From Bradyrhizobium rifense (lineage in GTDB: Bacteria > Pseudomonadota > Alphaproteobacteria > Rhizobiales > Xanthobacteraceae), in assembly GCF_008123425.1 (NCBI RefSeq), contig NZ_VSSS01000027.1:1-64000 (forward strand): DNA of 64,000 nt. The letters are read 5' to 3'. A program made the position numbers and the translations under genes. Of the stretch, positions 1 through 7,406 are shown in pieces; within the stretch, counting starts at the first letter, position 1; each line of letters opens with the position of its first letter. The notes below the pieces were generated by a model. The model did not search any database and was not told where the DNA came from. It saw only the letters and a list, made by a program, of their open reading frames with translations.

Positions 1-63
1 TTCTGCCAAAGTAGTGCTAGTAAACGCTTGCCAGGCGCCAAAAAATGCGCAGGCCGCGTTGAG

Positions 64-145
64 GCATGCCCGCGTATTTGGTTCGCGAACCGCGCACGAC
101 TGCGCGCGTGCGTCGGTGCACGCTCACCGCCTGCAACTCGCTCCG
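64..145. repeat. Degenerate duplicate of the 3' end of the DUF1150 gene
   Basis: This stretch resembles 472-545. Both begin with AGGCATGCCCG, which in the right copy is one arm of the operon terminator. Both then carry GCGCGTGCG and a nearly identical segment ending GTGCACGCTCACCGCCTGCA. Read on the minus strand, the shared part encodes ELQAVSVH, the C-terminus of the DUF1150 protein. In this copy the stop codon has become an Arg codon. It therefore looks like an old partial duplication of the gene end and half of its terminator. The sequence from 1 to 63 shows nothing I can recognise. Confidence 0.6.
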
Positions 146-156
146 ATGCTACCGAC

Positions 157-291
157 TTACTTGAGGTGTGCGCTGATCTTGTCGATGCCGGCTTTGGCGC
201 AAGCTTCGTCGTCATCAATGCCGGGCCCGCCCGAGACGCCGATGCCACTAACAACCTCATTGCCGACCTTGATGCGAAGACCGCCGACAGC
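157..291 (-). pseudogene. C-terminal fragment of a GlcG/HbpS-like (DUF336) protein
   Basis: The minus strand encodes about 43 residues including GGLRIKVGNEVVSGIGVSG and then PGIDDDEACAKAGIDKI before a stop. This matches the conserved C-terminus of the haem-binding GlcG/HbpS family (DUF336), where the pattern is GGLPIKVGxEVVGAIGVSGxPG followed by DEACAKAGI. Nothing resembling the N-terminal two thirds of the family lies upstream: the open frame continues to 417 but its translation is basic, cysteine-rich and unlike the family. I read this as the remnant of a truncated gene. It sits beside a degenerate duplication of the neighbouring gene end, so the region has been rearranged. Confidence 0.6.
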
Positions 292-442
292 GCAGCGCTT
301 CTTCGGCTCTGCGCCACAACGCATAGCGCGTCGAAGACGCGCGTGAACGCGCCTATGCGCGTTGCAGCTTGTCCGGGACATGAGAGGTGGGCACGCCGTA
401 GCCTCACACTCCGTCATTGCGACGCGGAAACATCATCCCTCA

Positions 443-481
443 AAATGAAAACGGGCATGCCTTCGTGCGAAGGCATGCCCG
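443..481 (-). terminator. Rho-independent terminator of the hsp20-DUF1150 operon
   Basis: A perfect 14-bp stem (452-465 with 468-481, arms CGGGCATGCCTTCG and its complement) closes a 2-nt gap. On the minus strand it is followed by TTTTCATTTTG. It lies 33 bp downstream of the DUF1150 stop codon. Confidence 0.85.
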
Positions 482-513
482 CTCAAAACTCTATTCGTGC
501 GACGCGCGTGCGT

Positions 514-786
514 TCAGTGCACGCTCACCGCCTGCAGCTCGTTGCTCCAGGCATTGGCGACCGCGGCTTCGCGGCTGTCGGTCAGCATGATCGGCGTGCC
601 GTCGGCGGCGTGGAGCGCGAACAGCTTGAGGCCGGGCGCGATCTTCGGCGCTTCGGGAAACAGGCCCGGAACATCCTCGGAGCGGATCTGCTTCACATAG
701 GCGATATGGCCTTCGCCGAGGGTTGCCAACGTCTCGGGCGAGACGGCCTTGGCTTCGTATTCGAACGCAACGTGACCTTCACTCAT
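514..786 (-). CDS. DUF1150 family protein
   Basis: This is a 90-residue acidic, soluble protein with no signal peptide or membrane segment. It matches the DUF1150 family, whose members are short and are often encoded directly after a small heat shock gene in alphaproteobacteria. The same arrangement is seen here: the gene starts 51 bp after the hsp20 stop codon on the same strand and is followed by a strong terminator. It is probably co-transcribed with hsp20 and heat induced through the same promoter. The biochemical function is unknown. A degenerate copy of its last codons lies about 400 bp further left. The start codon ATG at 786 is preceded by a GGAG-type ribosome binding site. Confidence 0.85.
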   Translation of the reverse strand: MSEGHVAFEYEAKAVSPETLATLGEGHIAYVKQIRSEDVPGLFPEAPKIAPGLKLFALHAADGTPIMLTDSREAAVANAWSNELQAVSVH

Positions 787-837
787 GGTCTCGACTCCTT
801 CACAGAAACTAAGCGGTCGAGTCCGCTACTCGTTCCA

Positions 838-1263
838 TTATTCGTGCTCATTGATAGCGATTGTCTTAACGATCCTCTCCGGTTCTGGCCGGGCCAGGTC
901 GATCGACAACAACCCGTTCTTCAGATCCGCACCCAGCACCAGCATCCCCTCCGCCAGCACGAAGGTGCGCTGGAAGTGGCGCGCGGCGATGCCGCGATGG
1001 ATGTATTGCCGGGTCTTGTCGTCCTGCTGTCGCCCGCGGATGACGAGCTGGTTTTCCTCAATGGTTACATCGAGTTGGTCGCGGGTGAATCCGGCGACCG
1101 CCAGCGTGATCCGCAGCCGCTCGGGCTGGCCGTCGGATCGGTCGCACCTCTCGATATTGTAGGGAGGGTAACCGTCGGCGCCTTTGACGACGCGATCGAG
1201 CACGCGCTCGATCTCATCGAAGCCCAGAAGGAACGGACTGGATAACGTGGGAACACGAGACAT
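838..1263 (-). CDS. Small heat shock protein, Hsp20/alpha-crystallin family
   Basis: The 141-residue product is an ATP-independent holdase chaperone of the Hsp20 family, acting in the cytoplasm to keep heat-denatured proteins refoldable. The alpha-crystallin domain covers roughly residues 35-130, with YNIE at its start, the beta-strand segment LRITLAVAGF, and the C-terminal hallmark motif in the form GADLKNGLLSIDLAR (usually A-x-x-x-N-G-V-L). A short N-terminal arm contains the SPFLLGFDEIERVLDRV helix typical of rhizobial class A small Hsps. Its leader carries a ROSE-type RNA thermometer and a sigma32-like promoter, so expression should be heat controlled at both transcription and translation. 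The DUF1150 gene follows in the same operon. The paralogue (hspA, hspB, etc.) cannot be named from sequence alone. Confidence 0.93.
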   Translation of the reverse strand: MSRVPTLSSPFLLGFDEIERVLDRVVKGADGYPPYNIERCDRSDGQPERLRITLAVAGFTRDQLDVTIEENQLVIRGRQQDDKTRQYIHRGIAARHFQRTFVLAEGMLVLGADLKNGLLSIDLARPEPERIVKTIAINEHE

Positions 1264-1326
1264 AGTTTACAAAGTCCTCTCGAAGCGACTTTGGCATTTC
1301 AAGGCCCGGAACCGGCGCCCCTTGGT
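1264..1326 (-). promoter_or_regulatory. ROSE-type RNA thermometer in the hsp20 5' leader
   Basis: The final hairpin (1271-1292) reads AAAGUCGCU, loop UCGAG, AGGACUUU on the minus strand. The arms pair fully except for one bulged G opposite the Shine-Dalgarno sequence. This UCGCU:AGGA pairing with a bulged G is the diagnostic core of ROSE elements, which hide the ribosome binding site at low temperature and melt on heating. An upstream helix can form between CAAGG and CCTTG. The leader length of about 60 nt fits the family. Confidence 0.85.
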
Positions 1327-1330
1327 CAGC

Positions 1331-1360
1331 AATATGGGCATATCCCTGTTTGGGTTCAAG
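1331..1360 (-). promoter_or_regulatory. Sigma32 (RpoH)-like promoter for hsp20
   Basis: On the minus strand CTTGAA (1355-1360) and CCCATATT (1331-1338) are separated by 16 bp. This closely matches the RpoH consensus of CTTGAA and CCCCATNT. Transcription would start near 1324, just upstream of the ROSE leader. Confidence 0.75.
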
Positions 1361-1452
1361 GACGTAGCAGGGGGCTGTGGATTCACTGTTTCAGCGGTCG
1401 CCGGCCGTGATGAATTTGCGGGGCGATTTATCCCAATGAAAACAGAGCCCCA

Positions 1453-1477
1453 TCTACTGTGCATGGGGTTGTTTTCG
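1453..1477. repeat. 25-bp dispersed repeat, copy 1
   Basis: The 25 bases here are identical to 40675-40699. The core is CTACTGTGCATGGGGTTG followed by TTTTCG. Both copies lie in intergenic DNA in the same orientation. This copy is just downstream of the ugpC stop codon, which is read from the minus strand. Confidence 0.75.
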
Positions 1478-1505
1478 CAGTCCTGGCCGGCCCTTGCGGA
1501 ACCGG

Positions 1506-2588
1506 TCAGCCCTCGATTCGCGTCCGCCCGTCGCCGCTGAACAGATGCAGCTTTTGGCGCACCGCCGCGACCCGGATTTTCTGGCCGATGGCGGGAGCCT
1601 CGGTTCCGGGAACACGGACGATGACCTCGCCCGGCGGCAGCTCGCCCGGCGTGGCGGCGACGCGCTGCTCGTCCTCGGCGCGTGAGCCGTAAATAAAGGT
1701 TTCGGCGCCGACACGTTCGATCGCTTCCACCGTCAGCGGCAATGCGACGCCGCCGGCCGGGGTCTGGTCGGTGATGACAAAATCTTCCGGACGGATGCCG
1801 AGGATGCCGGCTTCGCCTGCGCTGCCGAGCTGCGATTTGATCTCCTCAGTGCGCATCGACATCAGATTCATCGGCGGCGCGCCGATGAAGGAGGCGACGA
1901 AGGTCGTGGCCGGCTTCTCGTAGATTGCCAGCGGATTGCCGATCTGCTCGACCTGGCCGCCATTCATCACGACGAGAATATCGGCGAGCGTCATCGCCTC
2001 GAGCTGGTCGTGGGTGACGTAGATCGACGTCGTGTTGAGCCGGCGCTGCAATTTGCGGATCTCGACCCGCATCGCGATGCGCAGCTTTGCGTCGAGGTTC
2101 GACAGCGGCTCGTCGAACAGGAAGACTTTCGGCTGGCGCACGATGGCGCGGCCCATGGCGACGCGCTGGCGCTGGCCGCCGGAGAGCTGGCGCGGCTTGC
2201 GCTCCAGCATGGCTGAGAGCTCGAGCACGCGCGCGGCTTCGTCGACGCGGGTCTTGACCTCGGTCTCGGCCATGCCGCGGTTGCGCAGGCCGTAAGCCAT
2301 GTTGTTGAAGACGCTCATATGCGGATAGAGCGCGTAGTTCTGGAACACCATCGCGATATCGCGATCGGCCGGCTCGACCTGGTTGACGACACGGCCGCCG
2401 ATGTCGATCTCGCCGCCGGAGACGGTCTCGAGGCCCGCGACCATGCGGAGCAGCGTCGACTTGCCGCAGCCGGAGGGGCCGACCAGCACGCAGAACTGTC
2501 CGTCGCCGACATCGACGTTGACGCCCTTGATGGCCTCGAAGCCGCCAGTGTAGGTCTTGCGGACGTTGCGCAGGGTGACGTTGGCCAT
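1506..2588 (-). CDS. ugpC: sn-glycerol-3-phosphate ABC transporter ATP-binding protein UgpC
   Basis: The 360-residue protein is the ATPase of the Ugp importer for sn-glycerol-3-phosphate and glycerophosphodiesters, attached to the cytoplasmic face of the inner membrane. Visible motifs are the Walker A GPSGCGKST (about 38-45), the Q-loop near Q83, the ABC signature LSGGQ (135-139), Walker B FLFDEP (156-161) and the switch His in VTHDQ (about 193). A C-terminal TOBE-type regulatory domain follows from about residue 240, as in the MalK/UgpC subfamily. It is the last gene of the ugpBAEC operon, 6 bp after ugpE. MalK-type proteins of other sugar transporters look similar, and the naming here rests on the neighbouring ugpB, ugpA and ugpE. 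Confidence 0.93.
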   Translation of the reverse strand: MANVTLRNVRKTYTGGFEAIKGVNVDVGDGQFCVLVGPSGCGKSTLLRMVAGLETVSGGEIDIGGRVVNQVEPADRDIAMVFQNYALYPHMSVFNNMAYGLRNRGMAETEVKTRVDEAARVLELSAMLERKPRQLSGGQRQRVAMGRAIVRQPKVFLFDEPLSNLDAKLRIAMRVEIRKLQRRLNTTSIYVTHDQLEAMTLADILVVMNGGQVEQIGNPLAIYEKPATTFVASFIGAPPMNLMSMRTEEIKSQLGSAGEAGILGIRPEDFVITDQTPAGGVALPLTVEAIERVGAETFIYGSRAEDEQRVAATPGELPPGEVIVRVPGTEAPAIGQKIRVAAVRQKLHLFSGDGRTRIEG

Positions 2589-2594
2589 AACTCT

Positions 2595-3443
2595 CTACTT
2601 CTCCGTCTCGACCAGACCGCGGACGAACAATTTCTGCATGGCGACGACGACGAACACCGGCGGCAGCATGGCCAGCACGGCGGTCGCCATCACCACCGGC
2701 CATTCGGTCAGCGCGTCGGTGGTGGTGATCATCTTGCGGATGCCGACCTGGATGGTCTGCATGTCGTCGCGCGTGGTGATCAGCAGCGGCCAGAGATATT
2801 GATTCCAGCCGAGGATGAAGAGGATCACGAACAGCGCCGCCATGTTGGTGCGCGACAGCGGCAGCAGCGTATCCCAGAAGAAGCGCAAGGGACCGGCGCC
2901 GTCGATGCGCGAGGCCTCAAGCAATTCGTCCGGCACGGTCATGAAGAACTGGCGAAACAGCAATGTCGCGGTGGCGGATGCGATCAGCGGCAGCGCCAGG
3001 CCGGCATAGCTGTCGAGCATGTGCAGGTCGGCGACGATCTTGTAGGTCGGGTAGATGCGGACCTCGACCGGCAGCATCAGCGTGATGAAGATGATCCAGA
3101 AGATCGGCATCCGGAACGGAAAGCGGAAATACACGATCCCATAGGCAGAGATGATCGAGATCGCGATCTTGCCGACGGCGATCAAGAGCGCCATCACCAG
3201 CGAGTTCAGCATCATGTTGTAGACGGGCTCGCGGGTCGAGCCGCTCGTGCCGACGAAGATGGTCTGGTAGTAGACCTCGAAGAAGTGCCCGCCCGGCAGC
3301 AGCGACATCTGCCCGTTGGCGATCAGCGCGTTGTCCTGGGTCGAGGCGACGATGGCGATGTAGACGGGAAACGCGACGATCGCGATCCCGATCCAGAGGA
3401 TGATATGGGCGACGTAGCGTCGAAAGCCCTCTTGCTCGACCAT
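2595..3443 (-). CDS. ugpE: Glycerol-3-phosphate ABC transporter permease UgpE
   Basis: This 282-residue inner-membrane permease belongs to the MalG/UgpE type of carbohydrate ABC transporters and pairs with UgpA. It has about six hydrophobic segments, the first in HIILWIGIAIVAFPVYIAIVA. The cytoplasmic EAA loop that contacts the ATPase is visible as ELLEASRIDGAGPLRFFWDT. The long periplasmic loop after the first segment, containing LLPGGHFFEVYYQTIFVG, is typical for UgpE. Its ATG overlaps the end of ugpA, so the two are likely translationally coupled. Confidence 0.93.
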   Translation of the reverse strand: MVEQEGFRRYVAHIILWIGIAIVAFPVYIAIVASTQDNALIANGQMSLLPGGHFFEVYYQTIFVGTSGSTREPVYNMMLNSLVMALLIAVGKIAISIISAYGIVYFRFPFRMPIFWIIFITLMLPVEVRIYPTYKIVADLHMLDSYAGLALPLIASATATLLFRQFFMTVPDELLEASRIDGAGPLRFFWDTLLPLSRTNMAALFVILFILGWNQYLWPLLITTRDDMQTIQVGIRKMITTTDALTEWPVVMATAVLAMLPPVFVVVAMQKLFVRGLVETEK

Positions 3444-4324
3444 CAGTAGGTCACCTTGCGTTCGACGAAGCGGAACTGGATTCCCGTCAGCACGATGACC
3501 ATGACCATCAGGATCACCGACTGCGCCGCCGAACTGCCGAGATTGCCGCCGAGCAGGCCGTCGGAATAGACCTTGTAGACCAGCGTCACCGTCGACGTGC
3601 CGGGACCGCCGCGGGTCATGGTGTCGATGATGCCGAAGGTGTCGAAGAAGGCGTAGACGATGTTGACGACCAGCAGGAAGAAGATGGTCGGCGACAGCAG
3701 CGGGAAGGTCACGGTCCAGAACCGCCGCATCGGGCGCGCGCCGTCGATCGCGGCAGCCTCGAACACGCTTCTGGGGATGGCTTGCAGCCCGGCGAGGAAG
3801 AACAGGAAATTATACGAGATCTGCTTCCAGGCCGCGGCGAGGATGATCAGCGCAGCGGCCTGGTTGCCGTCGAGCAGCGGATTCCAGTCGACGCCGGCGG
3901 CGCGCAAGTATCGCGCGAGCACGCCGAGCGAGGGATGCAGCATGAAGATCCAGAGCACGCCGACCACGGGCGGTGCGACCGCATAGGGCCAGATCAAGAG
4001 CGTACGGTAGAGCATCGAGCCGCGCAGCGGCTTGTCCGCCATCACGGCGAGCAGCAGCGCAAAGGACAGCGACGACACCGCGATCGCAAACGAGAAGAAG
4101 AACGTCCGGACGATCGCTTCGAAATAAGCGGGGTCCTTGAACAGCTCGATATAATTGTCGAACCAGACGAAGCTCGACGAAAGACCGAAGGCGTCCTGGA
4201 GCAGGAAGGACTGGATCACCGCCTGCAAGGCCGGCCAGTAGAAAAATATCAGGACGATCGCGAGTTGCGGGGCAACCAGCGCGTAGGGCAACAGCTTTGA
4301 TTGGAAAATGGATTGCTTTTGCAT
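3443..4324 (-). CDS. ugpA: Glycerol-3-phosphate ABC transporter permease UgpA
   Basis: The 293-residue protein is the MalF/UgpA-type permease of the Ugp importer. It has about six membrane segments beginning with LLPYALVAPQLAIVLIFFYW, and the EAA loop SVFEAAAIDGARPMRRFW near residues 190-210 that docks to UgpC. It follows ugpB after 47 bp that contain a stem-loop, and it abuts ugpE. The short N-terminus without a large periplasmic domain separates it from true MalF. Substrate specificity comes from the binding protein UgpB. Confidence 0.93.
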   Translation of the reverse strand: MQKQSIFQSKLLPYALVAPQLAIVLIFFYWPALQAVIQSFLLQDAFGLSSSFVWFDNYIELFKDPAYFEAIVRTFFFSFAIAVSSLSFALLLAVMADKPLRGSMLYRTLLIWPYAVAPPVVGVLWIFMLHPSLGVLARYLRAAGVDWNPLLDGNQAAALIILAAAWKQISYNFLFFLAGLQAIPRSVFEAAAIDGARPMRRFWTVTFPLLSPTIFFLLVVNIVYAFFDTFGIIDTMTRGGPGTSTVTLVYKVYSDGLLGGNLGSSAAQSVILMVMVIVLTGIQFRFVERKVTY

Positions 4325-4334
4325 GATGTCAGCA

Positions 4335-4365
4335 GAGCGGCAGGCCGGATCGCGGTCTGCCGCTC
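4335..4365. repeat. Intercistronic stem-loop between ugpB and ugpA
   Basis: GAGCGGCAG (4335-4343) pairs with CTGCCGCTC (4357-4365) around a 13-nt loop. No T-run follows. A stem at this place, just after the binding-protein gene, commonly protects the upstream transcript from 3' decay so that more binding protein than permease is made. That role is inferred. Confidence 0.55.
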
Positions 4366-4371
4366 ATCGCC

Positions 4372-5688
4372 TCACTTCACAGCGGTCTTTTCGAACTGAC
4401 GCAGCATCGTGTTGCCGCGCTCGACAGCCGTATCCAGCGCCTGCTTGGCGGTCTTCTTGCCGGCCAGCGCCTGCTCGATCTCTTCCGACCAGACGTCACG
4501 CAGCTGGACCATGTTGCCGAGGCGCAGACCGCGCGAATTGTCGGTCGGCTCCTTGTTGGTCAGCTCGAGCAGCGGGGTCTCGAGATAGGGCTGGTCCTTG
4601 TAGAAGCCTTCTTCCTTCGCCTTGGCGTAGGCCGCCTTGGTGATCGGCAGATAGCCCGAGGCCTTGTGGATGTAGACCTGGCGATCGGTGTCCGAGAGGA
4701 AGGTCAGGAATTTTGCGACGCCCTTGTATTCGTCGGCCGATTTGCCGCCCATGATCCAGAGCGACGCGCCGCCGATGATCGAGTTCTGCGGTGCGCCCTT
4801 GACGTCCGGATAGTACGGCATCGGCGCAGCGGTGAAGTTGAACTTGGCCTGCGCCTTGACGTTGCCGAAGAAGGCGGACGAGGTGATGTAGATCGGGCAT
4901 TCGCCCGAAGTGAAGCGGCCTTCGCCGGTGTTGGTGCGGCCGGCGTAGTCGTAGATCTTGTCCTTCTGGAGCTCGACCAGCTTCTCGAGGTGCTTCAGCT
5001 GGAGCGGCCCGTTGAATTCGAGCACGGTGTCGAAGCCGTCGAGGCCGTTGGCCTTGCTGGCGAGCGGCACGTTGTGCCAGGCGGAGAGCTGCTCGAGATT
5101 GACCCAGGTGACCCAGGAGCCGGAGAAGCCGCAGGTCGGATGACCGTTGTCGTGGAGCTTCTTGGCGGCTTCGAAGGTCTCGGGCCAGGTCTTCGGGATC
5201 TCGATATTCGCCTTCTTGAGCTCGTCGAGGTTGACCCACATGACGGTCGACGACGAGTTGAAGGGGAAGGACAGCATCTCGCCCTTCGAGGTCGAGTAGT
5301 AGCCGGTGATCGCGGACAGATAGTTCTTCGGATCGAATTTCTCGCCGGCCTCGGCCATCAGCTTGTAGACGGGCTTCACGGCGCCGGTCGCGGCCATCAT
5401 GGTCGCGGTGCCGACTTCGAACACCTGCATGATGTGCGGAGCGTTGCCGGCGCGGAAGGCGGCGATGCCGGCGTTCATCGTGTCGGGATAGTTGCCCTTG
5501 TAGGTCGGGATGACCTTGTAGTCGGTCTGCGACGTATTGAAGTCGGTGGCGAGCTTGACGATGACGTCATTGTTGGCGCCCGTCATCGCATGCCACCACT
5601 GGATCTCGGTCACAGCCAGCGCCGGCGAAGCCGTCATGCCAACCGCGATTGCAACAGCGGCAGCCGCCCCAAAATGTCGAAGAGCCAT
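4372..5688 (-). CDS. ugpB: Glycerol-3-phosphate-binding periplasmic protein UgpB
   Basis: The 438-residue protein is the periplasmic solute-binding protein of the Ugp transporter, which brings in glycerol-3-phosphate as a phosphorus and carbon source. A signal peptide is clear: MALRHFGAAAAVAIAVG with a likely cut after ASPALA at residue 25. The mature start TEIQWWHAMTGANNDVI is characteristic of UgpB, as is the WWHAM motif lining the ligand site. The start at 5688 is chosen over an in-frame start at 5871 because it is preceded by GGAGG at good spacing and begins the signal peptide. It is the first gene of the operon, and a PHO box lies upstream. Confidence 0.93.
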   Translation of the reverse strand: MALRHFGAAAAVAIAVGMTASPALAVTEIQWWHAMTGANNDVIVKLATDFNTSQTDYKVIPTYKGNYPDTMNAGIAAFRAGNAPHIMQVFEVGTATMMAATGAVKPVYKLMAEAGEKFDPKNYLSAITGYYSTSKGEMLSFPFNSSSTVMWVNLDELKKANIEIPKTWPETFEAAKKLHDNGHPTCGFSGSWVTWVNLEQLSAWHNVPLASKANGLDGFDTVLEFNGPLQLKHLEKLVELQKDKIYDYAGRTNTGEGRFTSGECPIYITSSAFFGNVKAQAKFNFTAAPMPYYPDVKGAPQNSIIGGASLWIMGGKSADEYKGVAKFLTFLSDTDRQVYIHKASGYLPITKAAYAKAKEEGFYKDQPYLETPLLELTNKEPTDNSRGLRLGNMVQLRDVWSEEIEQALAGKKTAKQALDTAVERGNTMLRQFEKTAVK

Positions 5689-5735
5689 CAAGTAACCTCC
5701 CTTGGCCGTCAAAAAGATCGCTTGCGCTAGCAGCG

Positions 5736-5757
5736 CCATATGACGTTCACATGACTG
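5736..5757 (-). promoter_or_regulatory. Probable PHO box (PhoB site) of the ugp operon
   Basis: On the minus strand two 11-bp direct repeats, CAGTCATGTGA and ACGTCATATGG, sit 48 bp upstream of ugpB. Each contains the GTCAT core of the PHO box half-site CTGTCATAAAT, with the exact 11-bp period. In other bacteria ugp genes belong to the phosphate starvation regulon. Confidence 0.65.
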
Positions 5758-5896
5758 TGTAGGCGGCCGAAACGAAAGCGGCAAGCGCGGGAAAAGGGAA
5801 GCCGTCAAATAGGCGAATGCCAAACGGGCAGCCGCATCCGTTCGCGGTGCACATGCGTGCTCGCGCCGCACTGCGGCATTTGCAGATTTCTCTAAA

Positions 5897-6011
5897 CCTC
5901 TCCCGCTTGCGGGAGAGGTCGGCGCGCGGCGCCGGGTGAGGGCTCTATCCTCCAGGGTTGTCCCGCTGTGGAGACACCCTCTCCCCGACCCTCTCCCGCA
6001 AGCGGGAGAGG
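5897..6011. repeat. Palindromic repeat element, family A
   Basis: Two 22-bp palindromes, built on CTCTCCCGC and GCGGGAGAG, lie at 5897-5918 and 5990-6011. The left half, through GGTCGGC and GGGTGAGGG to TCTATCC, has the same plan as the element at 17587-17641. The two halves are in opposite orientation. It fills most of the 342-bp gap between ugpB and the CoA-transferase gene. The rest of that gap holds the ugp promoter region. Confidence 0.8.
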
Positions 6012-6030
6012 GAGCGCCCGCCGTGAAGGC

Positions 6031-7233
6031 TTAGCGCTTGCGCTCGGGACCGCAGACCGTGCCCTTCGCGACCATCGCGTCGATCTCCGCGTTTGAGTAG
6101 CCGAACTCGCCCAGTACCTCCTGGGCGTGCTGGCTGAACTTCGGCGGCAGGCGGCGCAGGCTCGGCTTGCTGCGATCGAGCCGGATCGGCGAGGCCACGC
6201 CCTTGTACCAGTCCTTCTCGATGACATCGCCGCGCGCGATCGTGTGCGGGTTGGTCAGCGCTTGGTCGATCTTCTGCACGGGACCTGCGGGCAGGCCCGC
6301 GGCTAGCAGGCGATTGCACAACGGCTCGGCCTCGTGCTGGCTGAACACCGCGGCAAGTTCGGCACGCAACGCCTCGCGATTGGCGATGCGGTCCTTGTTG
6401 CGGGCAAAGCGCGGATCGGTGCCGAGCTCGGGCTTGCCGATTTCCTTGGCGAGCTTGCGGAAGGTGCCGTCATTGCCGACGCCGATGAAGATGTTGTCGG
6501 TCTTGGTCGGGAAGATCGCGTAAGGAACGAGGTTCGGATGCTCGTTGCCGGTGAGGCCGGGCGGCTTGCCATGCATGAAATAATTCGCGGTGTGCGGATG
6601 CATGATGGCAAGGCCGGTCTCGTACAGCGTCGTCTCCAGGAACTGGCCCTTGCCCGAGCGCTGGCGCTCGGACAGCGCCATCAGGATGCCGATCGCTGCG
6701 TAAAGACCGGTGGTGATGTCGACCAGCGGCACGCCGATCCGCATCGGGCCGCTCTCGGGCGAGCCGGTCGCCGCGATCATGCCGGTCATGGCCTGGATGA
6801 TGGCGTCATAGCCGGGATTGCCGCCGCGCGGACCGTCGGCGCCGAAGCCGCAGATCCGGCAATGCACGAGGCGCGGATATGTCTTGCTGAGCACATCGTT
6901 GCCGATGCCCCATTTCTCCAGCGTGCCCGGCTTGAAATTCTCGATCAGGACGTCGGCGGTCTCCAGCATCTTGAGCAGCACGACACGGCCGCCCTCGGAA
7001 GCGAGATCGAGGCCGATCGAGCGCTTGTTGCGGTTGATGCCGACGAAATAAGCCGCATCGTCGTCGTGGAAGGGAGGGCCCCAGTCGCGCACCTCGTCGC
7101 CCGCAGGCGGCTCGACCTTGATCACATCGGCGCCATGGTCGGCGAGGATCTGGGTGCAGTAGGGGCCGCCGAGCACGCGCGTGAGATCGATGACGCGCAG
7201 TCCGCTCATTGCGCCGGTTGCGGCTTCAGTCAT
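6031..7233 (-). CDS. Class III CoA-transferase (CaiB/BaiF family)
   Basis: The 400-residue enzyme belongs to the family III CoA-transferases, which move CoA between carboxylic acids through an aspartyl-CoA thioester. It is cytoplasmic. Family features include the N-terminal GLRVIDLTRVLGGPYCTQILADHGADVIKVE, the segment YFVGINRNKRSIGLDL, and the likely catalytic Asp172 in VPLVDITTGLYAA. Substrates cannot be deduced: many paralogues occur in soil alphaproteobacteria and act on dicarboxylic, aromatic or branched acids. The start at 7233 has an AGGGGAAG ribosome binding site; an in-frame Met lies at residue 9. The gene stands alone, with a palindromic repeat downstream that may end transcription. 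Confidence 0.9.
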   Translation of the reverse strand: MTEAATGAMSGLRVIDLTRVLGGPYCTQILADHGADVIKVEPPAGDEVRDWGPPFHDDDAAYFVGINRNKRSIGLDLASEGGRVVLLKMLETADVLIENFKPGTLEKWGIGNDVLSKTYPRLVHCRICGFGADGPRGGNPGYDAIIQAMTGMIAATGSPESGPMRIGVPLVDITTGLYAAIGILMALSERQRSGKGQFLETTLYETGLAIMHPHTANYFMHGKPPGLTGNEHPNLVPYAIFPTKTDNIFIGVGNDGTFRKLAKEIGKPELGTDPRFARNKDRIANREALRAELAAVFSQHEAEPLCNRLLAAGLPAGPVQKIDQALTNPHTIARGDVIEKDWYKGVASPIRLDRSKPSLRRLPPKFSQHAQEVLGEFGYSNAEIDAMVAKGTVCGPERKR

Positions 7234-7406
7234 GCTTTCGCTTCCCCTGTGTCGATATTTGACCACAGGCCTAGCGAGGTTCGTCCAAGCCAGCAATGGC
7301 TTGTCGCGTGGGGGCGTATGCGTCGCGGCACAATCCCGCGGCATGGCAAATCAAACAGAGGCGGCCGGCCCGAGGGAGATCCCGGGCCAGCCAATCCACC
7401 GTCTGA

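Noticed and set aside
28..1245. Plus-strand open frame of 405 codons across the first 1.2 kb
   Set aside because: It runs antisense to hsp20 and DUF1150, whose families are clear, and through a terminator hairpin.
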